36,802 bases of DNA from Photorhabdus bodei (GCF_003287735.1 NZ_NSCM01000046.1:1-36802), one strand, 5' to 3'; counted from the first letter of the stretch, positions 26,020-34,432 are shown. Notes: generated from the sequence alone by a model not told the origin. Program-made: numbers and translations.

Positions 26020-26234
26020 TATAAGATATGCCAAATTTCAAGGATCAAGGCGTGGCTCGCATTAAGGACCATAAGCCGAAGAGAGCATAGTGCGGTGAAA
26101 AGGAATTCAATTGTCGCTGTAGGCATATCATCGCGGCATCTTTAAGGATCAAGCCCGCTCGCCAACAAACAATCGTTTAACAGCATGTGTGGCTCTAGCA
26201 GAAGCTAGCCGCGATAATAACGTTGGAGAGTTTT
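26020..26234 (+). promoter_or_regulatory. Long deoC leader
   Basis: If transcription starts near 26030, about 200 nt precede the deoC ATG. The leader contains near-direct repeats AAGGATCAAG (about 26040 and 26143) and a bulged hairpin GGC-TAGC/GCTA-GCC just before the ribosome site (around 26190-26210). There is no ORF with a good start. Regulatory RNA structure is possible but not shown. Confidence 0.4.
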
Positions 26235-27014
26235 ATGACCGATTTAACCGCAGCAGCGCAACGTGCGCTGAGTTTGATGGATTTAACGACACTCAATGAT
26301 AATGATACAGATGAAAAAGTGACGGCACTTTGTCATCTGGCGAAAAGCTCGGCAGGTAATACCGCGGCTATCTGTATCTACCCTCGTTTTATTCCTCTGG
26401 CGCGTAAAGTGTTACGTGAACAGGGCACGCCTGAAATCCGTATTGCAACAGTGACAAACTTCCCACACGGTAATGATGATATTGACATCGCTTTAGCTGA
26501 AACCCGTGCAGCCATTGCTTATGGCGCTGATGAGGTTGACGTGGTTTTTCCGTATCGGGCATTGATGGCCGGTAATGAACAAGTCGGTTTTGATATGGTA
26601 AAAGCGTGTAAAGCCGCCTGTGCAGAAGTGGATGTGCTGCTAAAAGTTATTATTGAAACCGGTGAACTGAAAGAGGCATCTCTGATTCGTAAGGCATCTG
26701 AAATTTCAATCAACGCCGGTGCTGATTTTATCAAAACGTCTACGGGTAAAGTGCCGGTTAATGCCACACTGGCAAGTGCTGAAATCATGATGAAGGTGAT
26801 TCATGAGATGGGCGTGGGTGAAACGGTTGGTTTCAAACCGGCTGGTGGCGTGCGTACCGCTGAAGAGGCTGAGCAATATCTGGCATTAGCTGATCATATC
26901 ATGGGTGACAAATGGGCTGATGCCCGTCATTTTCGTTTTGGAGCTTCCAGCTTGTTGGGCAGTTTGCTAAGCACTCTGGGGCATCAGAATCAAGAGCAAA
27001 GCAGCAATTATTGA
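26235..27014 (+). CDS. deoC: Deoxyribose-phosphate aldolase
   Basis: A 259-residue class I aldolase that cleaves 2-deoxyribose-5-phosphate to acetaldehyde and glyceraldehyde-3-phosphate in the cytoplasm. It has the same length and active-site numbering as E. coli DeoC: Asp102 (GADEVDVVFP), Schiff-base Lys167 (FIKTSTGK) and Lys201 (GFKPAGGVR). The start is the ATG with GGAG about 8 nt upstream; a TTG four codons earlier in frame is not needed. First gene of deoCABD, under the tandem CRP sites. Confidence 0.97.
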   Translation: MTDLTAAAQRALSLMDLTTLNDNDTDEKVTALCHLAKSSAGNTAAICIYPRFIPLARKVLREQGTPEIRIATVTNFPHGNDDIDIALAETRAAIAYGADEVDVVFPYRALMAGNEQVGFDMVKACKAACAEVDVLLKVIIETGELKEASLIRKASEISINAGADFIKTSTGKVPVNATLASAEIMMKVIHEMGVGETVGFKPAGGVRTAEEAEQYLALADHIMGDKWADARHFRFGASSLLGSLLSTLGHQNQEQSSNY

Positions 27015-27088
27015 TAATCGAGTACCGCATCAATCAGTACGGTAGCCACTGAATCTTTGCCGATTTTAATCATGATTAGGAGAATGCT

Positions 27089-28411
27089 TTGTTTCTGACA
27101 CAGGAAATTATCCGTAAAAAGCGTGATGGGCATCCACTGAATGAAGAAGAGATCCGCTTCTTCGTTAATGGCGTGCGTGACAATACCGTTTCCGAGGGAC
27201 AAATTGCTGCGCTGGCGATGGCTATCCACTTCCAGGACATGGTGATGGAAGAACGTGTCGCCCTGACGTTGGCTATGCGTGACTCCGGGACAGTGTTGAA
27301 TTGGCAAAGCCTGAATTTGAACGGCCCGATTGTGGATAAGCATTCAACCGGTGGGGTTGGTGATGTGACTTCGCTAATGCTTGGTCCGATGGTGGCGGCC
27401 TGTGGTGGTTATGTGCCGATGATTTCCGGCCGTGGTTTAGGTCATGCCGGCGGGACGCTGGACAAGCTGGAAGCGATTCCGGGGTTAGATATTTTTCCTG
27501 ATGAGCGGCGTTTTCGTGACATTATTCAGGATGTTGGTGTGGCGATTATCGGTCAGACCCATTCGCTGGCACCGGCAGACAAACGCTTCTATGCAACTCG
27601 TGATATTACCGCGACGGTGGATTCTATTCCCTTGATTACCGCCTCTATCCTTGGCAAAAAACTGGCTGAGGGTTTGGACGCACTGGTAATGGATGTCAAA
27701 GTGGGTTCTGGTGCGTTTATGTCAACGTATGAAGCGTCGCAGCAACTGGCGGAATCGATTGTTAGCGTGGCTAATGGCGTGGGTTGTAAAACTACCGCGT
27801 TGTTGACGGATATGAATCAGGTTCTGGCATCCAGTGCGGGTAATGCGCTTGAAGTTCGTGAAGCTGTTCGCTTTCTGACGGGGGAAAAGCGCAATCCACG
27901 TTTACTCGAAGTTACAATGGCACTGTGTGTTGAAATGCTGGTATCCGGCCATTTGGCAACAGACCGTGAAGATGCACGCAATAGACTCCAGTCTGTCTTA
28001 GATAACGGTAAAGCAGCCGAAATTTTTGGTCGCATGGTCGCTGCACAACAAGGTCCGACGGATTTTGTTGAGCGTTATGACAGTTACTTGCCAACTGCTG
28101 CTTTCAGCAAACCCATATTGGCTGAACAGCATGGATTTATTACGCATATGGATACCCGTGCTATAGGGATGTCTGTAGTTTCCCTTGGGGGAGGGCGCCG
28201 TAAGGCAATAGATCGCATTGATTATAGTGTGGGGCTGAGCAATATCGTTGCTCTGGGCTCAGAAGTTAATGTAGGTACACCCTTAGCTATTATTCATGCC
28301 AACAATGAGAATGAATGGCAGGAAGCGGCAGAGGCAGTACGTAAAGCTATCGTTCTGGGTACAGAAGCCAAACCAGCCTCACCGATGGTTTATCGCCAAA
28401 TTGGCGAATAA
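27089..28411 (+). CDS. deoA: Thymidine phosphorylase
   Basis: A 440-residue thymidine phosphorylase, converting thymidine and phosphate to thymine and deoxyribose-1-phosphate. It is colinear with E. coli DeoA. The phosphate/substrate region KHSTGGVGD (84-92) is intact, as are SGRGLGHAGGTLDKLE, RDITATVDSIPLITASIL and VMDVKVGSGAFM. The start is TTG, with AGGAG 6 nt upstream; I recall that E. coli deoA also starts with TTG. The gap from deoC is 74 bp. An ERIC copy separates it from deoB. Confidence 0.96.
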   Translation: MFLTQEIIRKKRDGHPLNEEEIRFFVNGVRDNTVSEGQIAALAMAIHFQDMVMEERVALTLAMRDSGTVLNWQSLNLNGPIVDKHSTGGVGDVTSLMLGPMVAACGGYVPMISGRGLGHAGGTLDKLEAIPGLDIFPDERRFRDIIQDVGVAIIGQTHSLAPADKRFYATRDITATVDSIPLITASILGKKLAEGLDALVMDVKVGSGAFMSTYEASQQLAESIVSVANGVGCKTTALLTDMNQVLASSAGNALEVREAVRFLTGEKRNPRLLEVTMALCVEMLVSGHLATDREDARNRLQSVLDNGKAAEIFGRMVAAQQGPTDFVERYDSYLPTAAFSKPILAEQHGFITHMDTRAIGMSVVSLGGGRRKAIDRIDYSVGLSNIVALGSEVNVGTPLAIIHANNENEWQEAAEAVRKAIVLGTEAKPASPMVYRQIGE

Positions 28412-28454
28412 TAACCATACTTATTATTAGATAATGGTGGCATTTTCGCATTGT

Positions 28455-28581
28455 TATACCCTATGGATTTCAAGATGCATCGCGACGGCAAGGGAGCGAA
28501 TCCCCGGGAGCATAGGTAACTATGTGACCGGGGTGAGCGAGTGCAGCCAACAAAGAGGCAACTTGAAAGATAACGGATATA
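28455..28581. repeat. ERIC element inside the deo operon (127 bp)
   Basis: Full-length copy, TATACCCTATGG... to ...GATAACGGATATA, with intact core CCCCGGGAGCATAG/CTATGTGACCGGGG. It lies between deoA (44 bp before) and deoB (26 bp after), and ends 14 bp before the deoB AGGAG, so the operon mRNA would carry its hairpin. Confidence 0.94.
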
Positions 28582-28606
28582 GCGTGATTTGACGCAGGAG
28601 AAAATT

Positions 28607-29830
28607 ATGAAACGAACATTCATCATGGTATTGGATTCTTTTGGCATTGGTGCCAGTGAAGATGCCGAAAAATTTGGTGATAAAGGATCTAACACCTTGG
28701 GGCACATTGCCGAAGCGTGTGCCCGTGGTGATGCTGATGTCGGTCGCAAAGGGCCTCTGTATTTGCCGAACTTAAGCCGTTTAGGCTTGGGGAAAGCGAC
28801 TGAGGAGTCCTGTGGAACTTTCCCTGTCGGTTTGGATAAAGACGCGGACATTATGGGTGCTTACGCTTACGCCAGTGAACTCTCTTCCGGTAAAGATACA
28901 CCGTCAGGTCACTGGGAAATTGCCGGTGTCCCGGTGCTGTTTGACTGGGGTTACTTCAAAGATGAAGAGAACAGCTTTCCGCAGGCATTGTTGGATAAAC
29001 TGGTAGAACGCGCAAATCTGCCAGGTTATCTCGGTAACTGCCACTCTTCTGGTACGGTTATTCTGGATAAGTTGGGTGAAGAACATATGAAAACGGGTAA
29101 ACCGATTTTCTATACCTCTGCTGACTCGGTATTCCAGATTGCTTGCCATGAAGAGACTTTCGGTTTAGATCGCCTGTATGAACTGTGTGAAATCGCCCGT
29201 GAAGAGTTGACTGATGGCGGTTACAACATTGGCCGGGTTATTGCGCGCCCATTTGTTGGAGACAAGGCGGGTAATTTCCAGCGTACCGGTAATCGTCATG
29301 ACTTAGCTGTAGAGCCGCCTGCTCCTACCATGCTGAAAAAATTAGTCGATGAGAAAAATGGCGAAGTTGTTTCTATCGGTAAAATTGCCGACATCTATGC
29401 GAATGTCGGCATTACGCAAAAAGTAAAAGCGACCGGCATTGATGCACTGTTTGATGCAACGCTGGTGGAAATGGAAAAAGCGGGTGACAACACCATCGTA
29501 TTCACTAACTTTGTCGATTTCGACTCTTCTTATGGTCATCGTCGTGATGTTCCGGGTTATGCGGCGGCATTGGAACTGTTTGACCGTCGTCTGCCTGAAA
29601 TGCTGAAACGGGTGAAAGATGATGACATTTTAATCCTGACCGCCGACCACGGTTGTGACCCAACGTGGTCTGGTACTGACCACACTCGTGAGCACATTCC
29701 GGTGCTGATTTATGGACCAAAAGTACAACCTGGTTCATTGGGGCATCGTGAAACTTTTGCTGATATTGGACAGACAGTCGCTGAATATTTTGAACTGTCG
29801 CCAATGGAATATGGCAAATCAATGCTCTGA
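28607..29830 (+). CDS. deoB: Phosphopentomutase
   Basis: A 407-residue phosphopentomutase of the alkaline-phosphatase superfamily, interconverting (deoxy)ribose-1- and -5-phosphate with Mn2+. Same length as E. coli DeoB. Metal ligands are seen in MVLDSFGIGASEDA (Asp10) and ILTADHGCDPTWSGTDHTRE. The phosphorylated Thr lies in SSGKDTPSGHWE. The start is the ATG with AGGAG 6 nt before it; a longer in-frame TTG start reaches into the ERIC copy and is rejected. Confidence 0.97.
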   Translation: MKRTFIMVLDSFGIGASEDAEKFGDKGSNTLGHIAEACARGDADVGRKGPLYLPNLSRLGLGKATEESCGTFPVGLDKDADIMGAYAYASELSSGKDTPSGHWEIAGVPVLFDWGYFKDEENSFPQALLDKLVERANLPGYLGNCHSSGTVILDKLGEEHMKTGKPIFYTSADSVFQIACHEETFGLDRLYELCEIAREELTDGGYNIGRVIARPFVGDKAGNFQRTGNRHDLAVEPPAPTMLKKLVDEKNGEVVSIGKIADIYANVGITQKVKATGIDALFDATLVEMEKAGDNTIVFTNFVDFDSSYGHRRDVPGYAAALELFDRRLPEMLKRVKDDDILILTADHGCDPTWSGTDHTREHIPVLIYGPKVQPGSLGHRETFADIGQTVAEYFELSPMEYGKSML

Positions 29831-29840
29831 ACCTACTTAC

Positions 29841-29860
29841 TGGCTGCTTTTGGGCAGCCA
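29841..29860 (+). terminator. Hairpin between deoB and deoD
   Basis: TGGCTGC (29841-29847), 6-nt loop, GCAGCCA (29854-29860). No U-tract follows, so it is likely an mRNA-processing or stability hairpin rather than a terminator. Confidence 0.5.
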
Positions 29861-29906
29861 TGTATGACTAAAATAACCATTAAATAAAAAAATAAGGAAT
29901 TTAATT

Positions 29907-30623
29907 ATGGCCACGCCTCATATTAATGCTGAGATGGGTGATTTTGCAGACGTTGTTCTGATGCCTGGCGATCCATTACGTGCGAAATATATTGCTGAAA
30001 CTTTTCTGGAAAATGCGCGGCAGGTAAACGATGTACGCGGTATGTTGGGGTTTACCGGTACTTATAAAGGCCGCCCGATTTCTGTGATGGGCCATGGTAT
30101 GGGTATCCCATCCTGCTCTATCTATGCGAAAGAGCTGATCACTGATTTTGGTGCTAAAGTCCTTATCCGTGTCGGTTCCTGTGGTTCAGTACGTCAAGAT
30201 GTTCAATTGCGTGACGTAATTATTGGCATGGGGGCATGTACTGATTCCAAAGTTAACCGTATACGTTTTAAAGATCACGATTTTGCGGCAATTGCTGATT
30301 TCGATCTGGTCCGTAACGCTGTTGATGCGGCTAAAGCAAAAAACATCAATGTGCGTGTAGGTAACATCTTCTCGGTGGAGCTGTTCTATACCCCTGATCC
30401 ACAACTGTTCGATGTAATGGAACAATATGGCATTCTGGGCGTAGAAATGGAAGCTGCGGGTTTTTACGGTGTCGCGGCTGAATATGGCGCAAAAGCACTG
30501 ACTATCTGTACCGTTTCTGACCACATCCGTACTCATGAAAAACTGACCGCCGAAGAACGCCAGACGACTTTTAATGAAATGATTGAAATCGCCCTGGAAT
30601 CCGTTCTGTTGGGTGATAAATAA
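29907..30623 (+). CDS. deoD: Purine-nucleoside phosphorylase
   Basis: A 238-residue hexameric-type PNP, splitting purine (deoxy)nucleosides with phosphate. Conserved blocks: PHINAEMGDFADVVLMPGDP (start of the active site), MGHGMGIPSCSIYAKEL, LIRVGSCGSVR (phosphate binding), GVEMEAAGFYGVAAEYG (ribose/base site) and TVSDHIRTHE with the catalytic Asp. The length matches E. coli DeoD within one residue. AAGGA lies upstream of the ATG. It is the last gene of the operon and is followed by a strong hairpin. Confidence 0.97.
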   Translation: MATPHINAEMGDFADVVLMPGDPLRAKYIAETFLENARQVNDVRGMLGFTGTYKGRPISVMGHGMGIPSCSIYAKELITDFGAKVLIRVGSCGSVRQDVQLRDVIIGMGACTDSKVNRIRFKDHDFAAIADFDLVRNAVDAAKAKNINVRVGNIFSVELFYTPDPQLFDVMEQYGILGVEMEAAGFYGVAAEYGAKALTICTVSDHIRTHEKLTAEERQTTFNEMIEIALESVLLGDK

Positions 30624-30654
30624 TTCTGGTTCTACATTTGCTGTTGATTGCATA

Positions 30655-30716
30655 AAAAGAGCCGCTTTTTATTTAAATGCCAGCCAGTTAAAAAAATTGG
30701 CTGGCATTGCTCTTTT
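30655..30716. terminator. Bidirectional terminator between deoD and CGL gene
   Basis: Perfect 11-bp stem AATGCCAGCCA (30676-30686) / TGGCTGGCATT (30698-30708) extended by AAAAGAGC (30655-30662) / GCTCTTTT (30709-30716), with a 13-nt bulge on the left. It serves deoD (+) and begins within the stop of the convergent gene (-). Confidence 0.82.
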
Positions 30717-31869
30717 ATTGAGCTGATTTTTCCAACGCCTGAGCTAAATCAGCGATGAGATCCTCTGCATCCTCTATACCCACAGAAATACGTACCAACT
30801 GTGGTGTGATCCCAGAAGCAAGGCGTTTTTCTAATGGAATGGACGCGTGAGTCATACTAAATGGTTGGCTGATCAGACTCTCCACCCCGCCCAGACTTTC
30901 TGCCAATGTAAATAGTTTTAGCTCTTGAATTAACCGGCGGGCATAATCATCATCACCTTTTAAGTGAACAGAAATCATACCGCCAAAACCATTCATTTGA
31001 CGTTTCGCCAATTCATGCTGTGGGTGGGAGGCGAGGCCGGGATAGAAGACGGTTTCGATCTGAGGCTGTTGCTCCAGCCAATGTGCGATCTTTGATGCAC
31101 TGTCAATGTGGCGTTGCATACGCAGGGCAAGTGTCCGCATTCCGCGCAGCACCAGGAAACTACTAAATGGATCGAGTACACCACCTATAGAGTTTTGCAG
31201 AAAACCAAGTTTTTCTGCTAGTTCTGCATTTTTTCCGACAACTGCCAGCCCGGCGATCACATCAGAGTGGCCGTTTAAATATTTAGTAGCGGAGTGCACG
31301 ACGATATCAAATCCCAAATCAAGTGGGCGCTGGAGATATGGTGAGGCGAAAGTGTTATCTGCCACACTAATAATACCGTGCCGTTGCGCTATTTGTGCGA
31401 TAGCCGCCAGATCAGCCAATTTCAGTAACGGATTGGTGGGTGTCTCCACCCAAATCATTTTTGTGTCGGGACGAATAGCTGCTTCAAGGCCGGTAATGTC
31501 ATTGGCTTCCACGTAAGTGACACGCAAACCGGCGGTGCGGCTACGCACTTTTTCGAGTAGCCGATAGGTGCCGCCGTACAGATCATCGACTGCCACCAAA
31601 TGGCTATCCTTATCCAAGAGTTCTAGCACCGTGGAACTGGCAGCCAGCCCTGAACTAAAAGCGTAGCCTCGGCTACCGTTTTCCAGTTCGGCTATCGCGC
31701 TTTCCAGAGCATCACGTGTCGGATTGCCACTGCGGGAATATTCATAACCCGAGTGTTGGCCGGGGGCGGATTGGGCGTAAGTCGAAGTGGCATAAATTGC
31801 CGGCATTACCGCGCCAGTGTGATCCGGTGTATAGCCGGCGTGAACAGTTTTAGTATCGAACTTGGTCAT
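30715..31869 (-). CDS. Cystathionine gamma-lyase/synthase (PLP)
   Basis: A 384-residue Cys/Met-metabolism PLP enzyme. The PLP Lys is Lys196 in HSATKYLNGHSDVIAG; also typical are YSRSGNPTRDALE, YAFSSGLAASST, VETPTNPLLK, DNTFASPYLQRPLDLG and ESLGGVESLISQP. The last motif and the partner gene, cystathionine beta-synthase 17 nt upstream, favour a gamma-lyase (cystathionine to cysteine, ammonia and 2-oxobutyrate), though sequence alone does not exclude gamma-synthase activity (MetB). The start is the ATG at 31869, with AGGA upstream; a longer TTG frame begins at the end of the CBS gene. Confidence 0.9.
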   Translation of the reverse strand: MTKFDTKTVHAGYTPDHTGAVMPAIYATSTYAQSAPGQHSGYEYSRSGNPTRDALESAIAELENGSRGYAFSSGLAASSTVLELLDKDSHLVAVDDLYGGTYRLLEKVRSRTAGLRVTYVEANDITGLEAAIRPDTKMIWVETPTNPLLKLADLAAIAQIAQRHGIISVADNTFASPYLQRPLDLGFDIVVHSATKYLNGHSDVIAGLAVVGKNAELAEKLGFLQNSIGGVLDPFSSFLVLRGMRTLALRMQRHIDSASKIAHWLEQQPQIETVFYPGLASHPQHELAKRQMNGFGGMISVHLKGDDDYARRLIQELKLFTLAESLGGVESLISQPFSMTHASIPLEKRLASGITPQLVRISVGIEDAEDLIADLAQALEKSAQ

Positions 31870-31886
31870 AAAGTCATTCCTAAAAA

Positions 31887-33254
31887 TCAATTAAGTTGCT
31901 GACGCCATGCGTTCAGCACATCTGTGCGAGTTACCAGCCCAAGAAAATGGTCATTATCGACAATCAACGCCACATGTCCGGCGTCGAAAGTTGCCATCAA
32001 TTGTTGCAAAGAAGCGTTTTTATCCAGCGTTATCACCTGATGAGTCATGGCGTGGCTAACGGGCAGGCTAAAATTGCGTGGATCAGCCTGCACGGTGTGC
32101 ATCAAATCCCACTCATCGATAATGCCAACGACTTGTTCTCCTTTCAGCACCGGTAATTGCGAAATTTCATATAATCGCATGCGGGTATGCGCGGTTTTCA
32201 ACGTATCTTCTGGCGATATAAAAACCGTAGCGCCATCCTGATAGCGGTAAGTAATATAATCGCTGAGATCATGCTGTAGCACACGCGATTGGAACCCCTG
32301 TTCTAGCATCCAATAATCGTTAAACATTTTTGACAGATACTTGTTTCCGCTGTCACACGCTAACGTAACCACACGTTTTGGAGTGGTTTGCGCTCGGCAA
32401 TAGCGCAGTGCGGCGGCGAGTAAGGTTCCGCTGGAAGAACCCGCCAGCACACCTTCCTTTAGCAACAGATCACGGGCACTGGAGAAAGCTTCTGCATCAC
32501 TGACACGATATGCGTGGTGCACTCGACTAAAATTGCCCAGAGGAGGGACAAAATCTTCGCCAATACCTTCCACTTGCCAACTCCCGGCCTCACCATATTT
32601 GCCGTGTTCGATATAGTCCACCAAGATAGAACCATTTGGATCTGCCAGAACAAACTCAGTTTCCGGCGAAACTTGAGCGAAATAGTGGCTCAAGCCGCCA
32701 AGCGTGCCACCGGACCCGACGCCAATCACCACTGCATCGACATTGTGGTCCATTTGCTGCCAGATTTCCGGTCCGGTAGTGGTAGTGTGTGCTGCCGAGT
32801 TAGCCGGATTATTGAACTGATCGATGTAATAAGCGCCGGGGATCTCTTGCGCCAGACGTAGGGCATAATCTTGATAGTACTCTGGATGACCTTTGCTGAC
32901 ATCAGAACGAGTAAGACGTACATCGGTACCTAGTGCACGCAGATGAAACACCTTCTCTCGGCTCATCTTATCTGGAACAACCAGAATCAATTTATAGCCT
33001 TTCAAAGCGGCGACTAGCGCCAATCCGATGCCGGTATTACCGGCAGTGGCTTCGATAATCGTCCCACCAGATTGAAGTAGCCCCTGTTCTTCCGCCTGCT
33101 CGATCATGGAAAGAGCAACGCGATCTTTAATAGAGCCACCGGGATTTTGATTCTCCAGCTTAATAAATAATTGACATTGACCGGTATTCAGATGCGTTAA
33201 CTCCAGCAACGGGGTATTGCCAATCATATCGAGAACAGAGCGTGATGTGGTCAT
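31887..33254 (-). CDS. Cystathionine beta-synthase with CBS-domain pair
   Basis: A 455-residue PLP enzyme that condenses serine and homocysteine to cystathionine. The catalytic domain (about 1-320) has the PLP Lys43 in PGGSIKDRVALSM, the Asn loop EATAGNTGIGLALVAA and the phosphate-binding GVGSGGTLGGLSHYF. A tandem CBS-domain regulatory region follows (about 335-455: TLKTAHTRMRLYEISQLPVL, VVGIIDEWDLM, HVALIVDNDHFLGLVTRTDVL). The CBS pair and the gamma-lyase partner distinguish it from CysK/CysM. The two genes form an operon that would run methionine sulfur into cysteine. Confidence 0.92.
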   Translation of the reverse strand: MTTSRSVLDMIGNTPLLELTHLNTGQCQLFIKLENQNPGGSIKDRVALSMIEQAEEQGLLQSGGTIIEATAGNTGIGLALVAALKGYKLILVVPDKMSREKVFHLRALGTDVRLTRSDVSKGHPEYYQDYALRLAQEIPGAYYIDQFNNPANSAAHTTTTGPEIWQQMDHNVDAVVIGVGSGGTLGGLSHYFAQVSPETEFVLADPNGSILVDYIEHGKYGEAGSWQVEGIGEDFVPPLGNFSRVHHAYRVSDAEAFSSARDLLLKEGVLAGSSSGTLLAAALRYCRAQTTPKRVVTLACDSGNKYLSKMFNDYWMLEQGFQSRVLQHDLSDYITYRYQDGATVFISPEDTLKTAHTRMRLYEISQLPVLKGEQVVGIIDEWDLMHTVQADPRNFSLPVSHAMTHQVITLDKNASLQQLMATFDAGHVALIVDNDHFLGLVTRTDVLNAWRQQLN

Positions 33255-33508
33255 ATCATATCCAGATAATCCGTTGTATTCAGATAGTTATGGAGGATAA
33301 CGCTGTATATGTATTTGTTTGAAAGAATGAATAGCAACCATATATAGCCAAAAGGAATATATTAGTTTTATTTTAGATGTGAAGAAGTATAGACGTTTAG
33401 ATTTCCTGATTTATTAAAGTGTGAGGTAAATAAAATCATTTAATTTACTGTCAGGAGCTAATCGGAATAAAAACGATGATTTTTGGAATAATAAAGTGGT
33501 TCACTTTT

Positions 33509-33558
33509 CAGACCGTTGACAAATCCCGCTATTTTCAATGAGGTTTGTTAACGGTCTG
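33509..33558. repeat. 15-bp inverted repeat
   Basis: CAGACCGTTGACAAA (33509-33523) and TTTGTTAACGGTCTG (33544-33558) pair with one mismatch around a 20-nt loop. Neither side has a U-tract, so it is unlikely to be a terminator; it may be an operator, a small repeat or a recombination scar. Confidence 0.6.
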
Positions 33559-33621
33559 AGTTGCTTCAAAACTCTGTTAACTCTCATCTAATGTAGGAGT
33601 ACCTCGACGATCTGAAAAATG

Positions 33622-33762
33622 TTATTTACACGGGAATTCTTCACCTAAAGCCCTTATTGATAACACGGCAAGACGCGTATTCTGACTAATTTCTTCTTTA
33701 TGCTTAATAGCGTAATCATCACATACTCTCCATATATTGTTCCTTCCACAAAAAATCTTAGC
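33622..33762 (-). pseudogene. C-terminal fragment of an unknown protein
   Basis: A minus-strand frame open for 46 codons with no start codon, reading ...WRVCDDYAIKHKEEIS... and ending ALGEEFPCK-stop. The composition is protein-like and a stop lies directly upstream at 33763-33765, so it looks like the tail of a gene whose front is gone. I do not recognise the family. Confidence 0.35.
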
Positions 33763-33766
33763 TTAA

Positions 33767-34309
33767 TCACCGGTTGTTTGCCACACTGTCTATTATTGTT
33801 TCAGATATTCCTTTAGTCATATAGTATTCATCTGTCAGTTCACCATTTATAAATAGTGAGCTAGTTCTGATGCCAGAAAAAATAAAACCTGATGACAAAT
33901 ACAGCTTTATTGCCAATGTGTTTTTTATTGCAACGGTTAATTCAAGTCTACTAATTCCATTTTTTCGTGACCAATCTTGCGCTTTGTTGAGTAGGGTTCT
34001 TGCTATGCCTTTATTTCTATATTCTTTTTTTACTCCAATAACAATAGAACCCAGATGCCTGTTCCTATTAAACATCCCTCTAGATATAACAATAAATCCA
34101 ACAATGTTTTTGCTATCTTCGCATATTAACATTTGCCTGTCTTTTCCGAATCCTTTTATTATATCCGTCTGTTCTTCAACACTTGTTTTTCTTTCTTCAG
34201 GCTCAAGCAACATAAATTCCGATGTGTTATCCAAATCATTAAAAAAAACAATGAGATTGTTTGCGTCTTCTACGTTAACTTCTCTAAAAATAAAGATTTC
34301 TTTTTCCAT
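33767..34309 (-). CDS. GNAT-family N-acetyltransferase
   Basis: About 180 residues with the Gcn5-related acetyltransferase fold: SIVIGVKKEYRNKGIARTLLNKAQDW carries the acetyl-CoA loop (pattern R-x-x-G-x-A), followed by LELTVAIKNTLAIKLYLSSGF, the usual motif B. The start at MEKEIFIFRE is chosen by analogy; an ATG four codons upstream (34321) is equally possible, and neither has a clear ribosome site. The substrate is unknown. It is not of the TacT toxin type by sequence, although a DUF1778 antitoxin fragment lies 1.5 kb away. The AT-rich context suggests horizontal acquisition. Confidence 0.85.
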   Translation of the reverse strand: MEKEIFIFREVNVEDANNLIVFFNDLDNTSEFMLLEPEERKTSVEEQTDIIKGFGKDRQMLICEDSKNIVGFIVISRGMFNRNRHLGSIVIGVKKEYRNKGIARTLLNKAQDWSRKNGISRLELTVAIKNTLAIKLYLSSGFIFSGIRTSSLFINGELTDEYYMTKGISETIIDSVANNR

Positions 34310-34432
34310 AGCGAGTACCATATTAATGAGATTAGCGTATACAATAAATAAGATTCCAAAATAGTGCTACATCTTATGCCACCCATAATTCTATGTATAA
34401 CAATGGGTTGAATAAGGCTATGTGTAGCAGAA

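Larger units (their letters stand above)
33255..33766. other. Gap with inverted repeat and gene fragment
   Basis: About 510 bp marking the change from core genes to AT-rich accessory DNA. The first part should contain the promoter of the CBS gene. It then holds a 15-bp inverted repeat (33509-33558) and a minus-strand coding fragment (33622-33762). No complete gene. Confidence 0.5.

Noticed and set aside
28390..28851. Minus-strand ORF of 153 codons over deoA-ERIC-deoB
   Set aside because: Opposite-frame shadow of deoB and the ERIC element.
30186..30653. Minus-strand ORF of 155 codons
   Set aside because: Antisense shadow of deoD.
33870..34364. Plus-strand ORF of 164 codons
   Set aside because: Antisense to the GNAT gene, whose acetyl-CoA motif is clear on the other strand.
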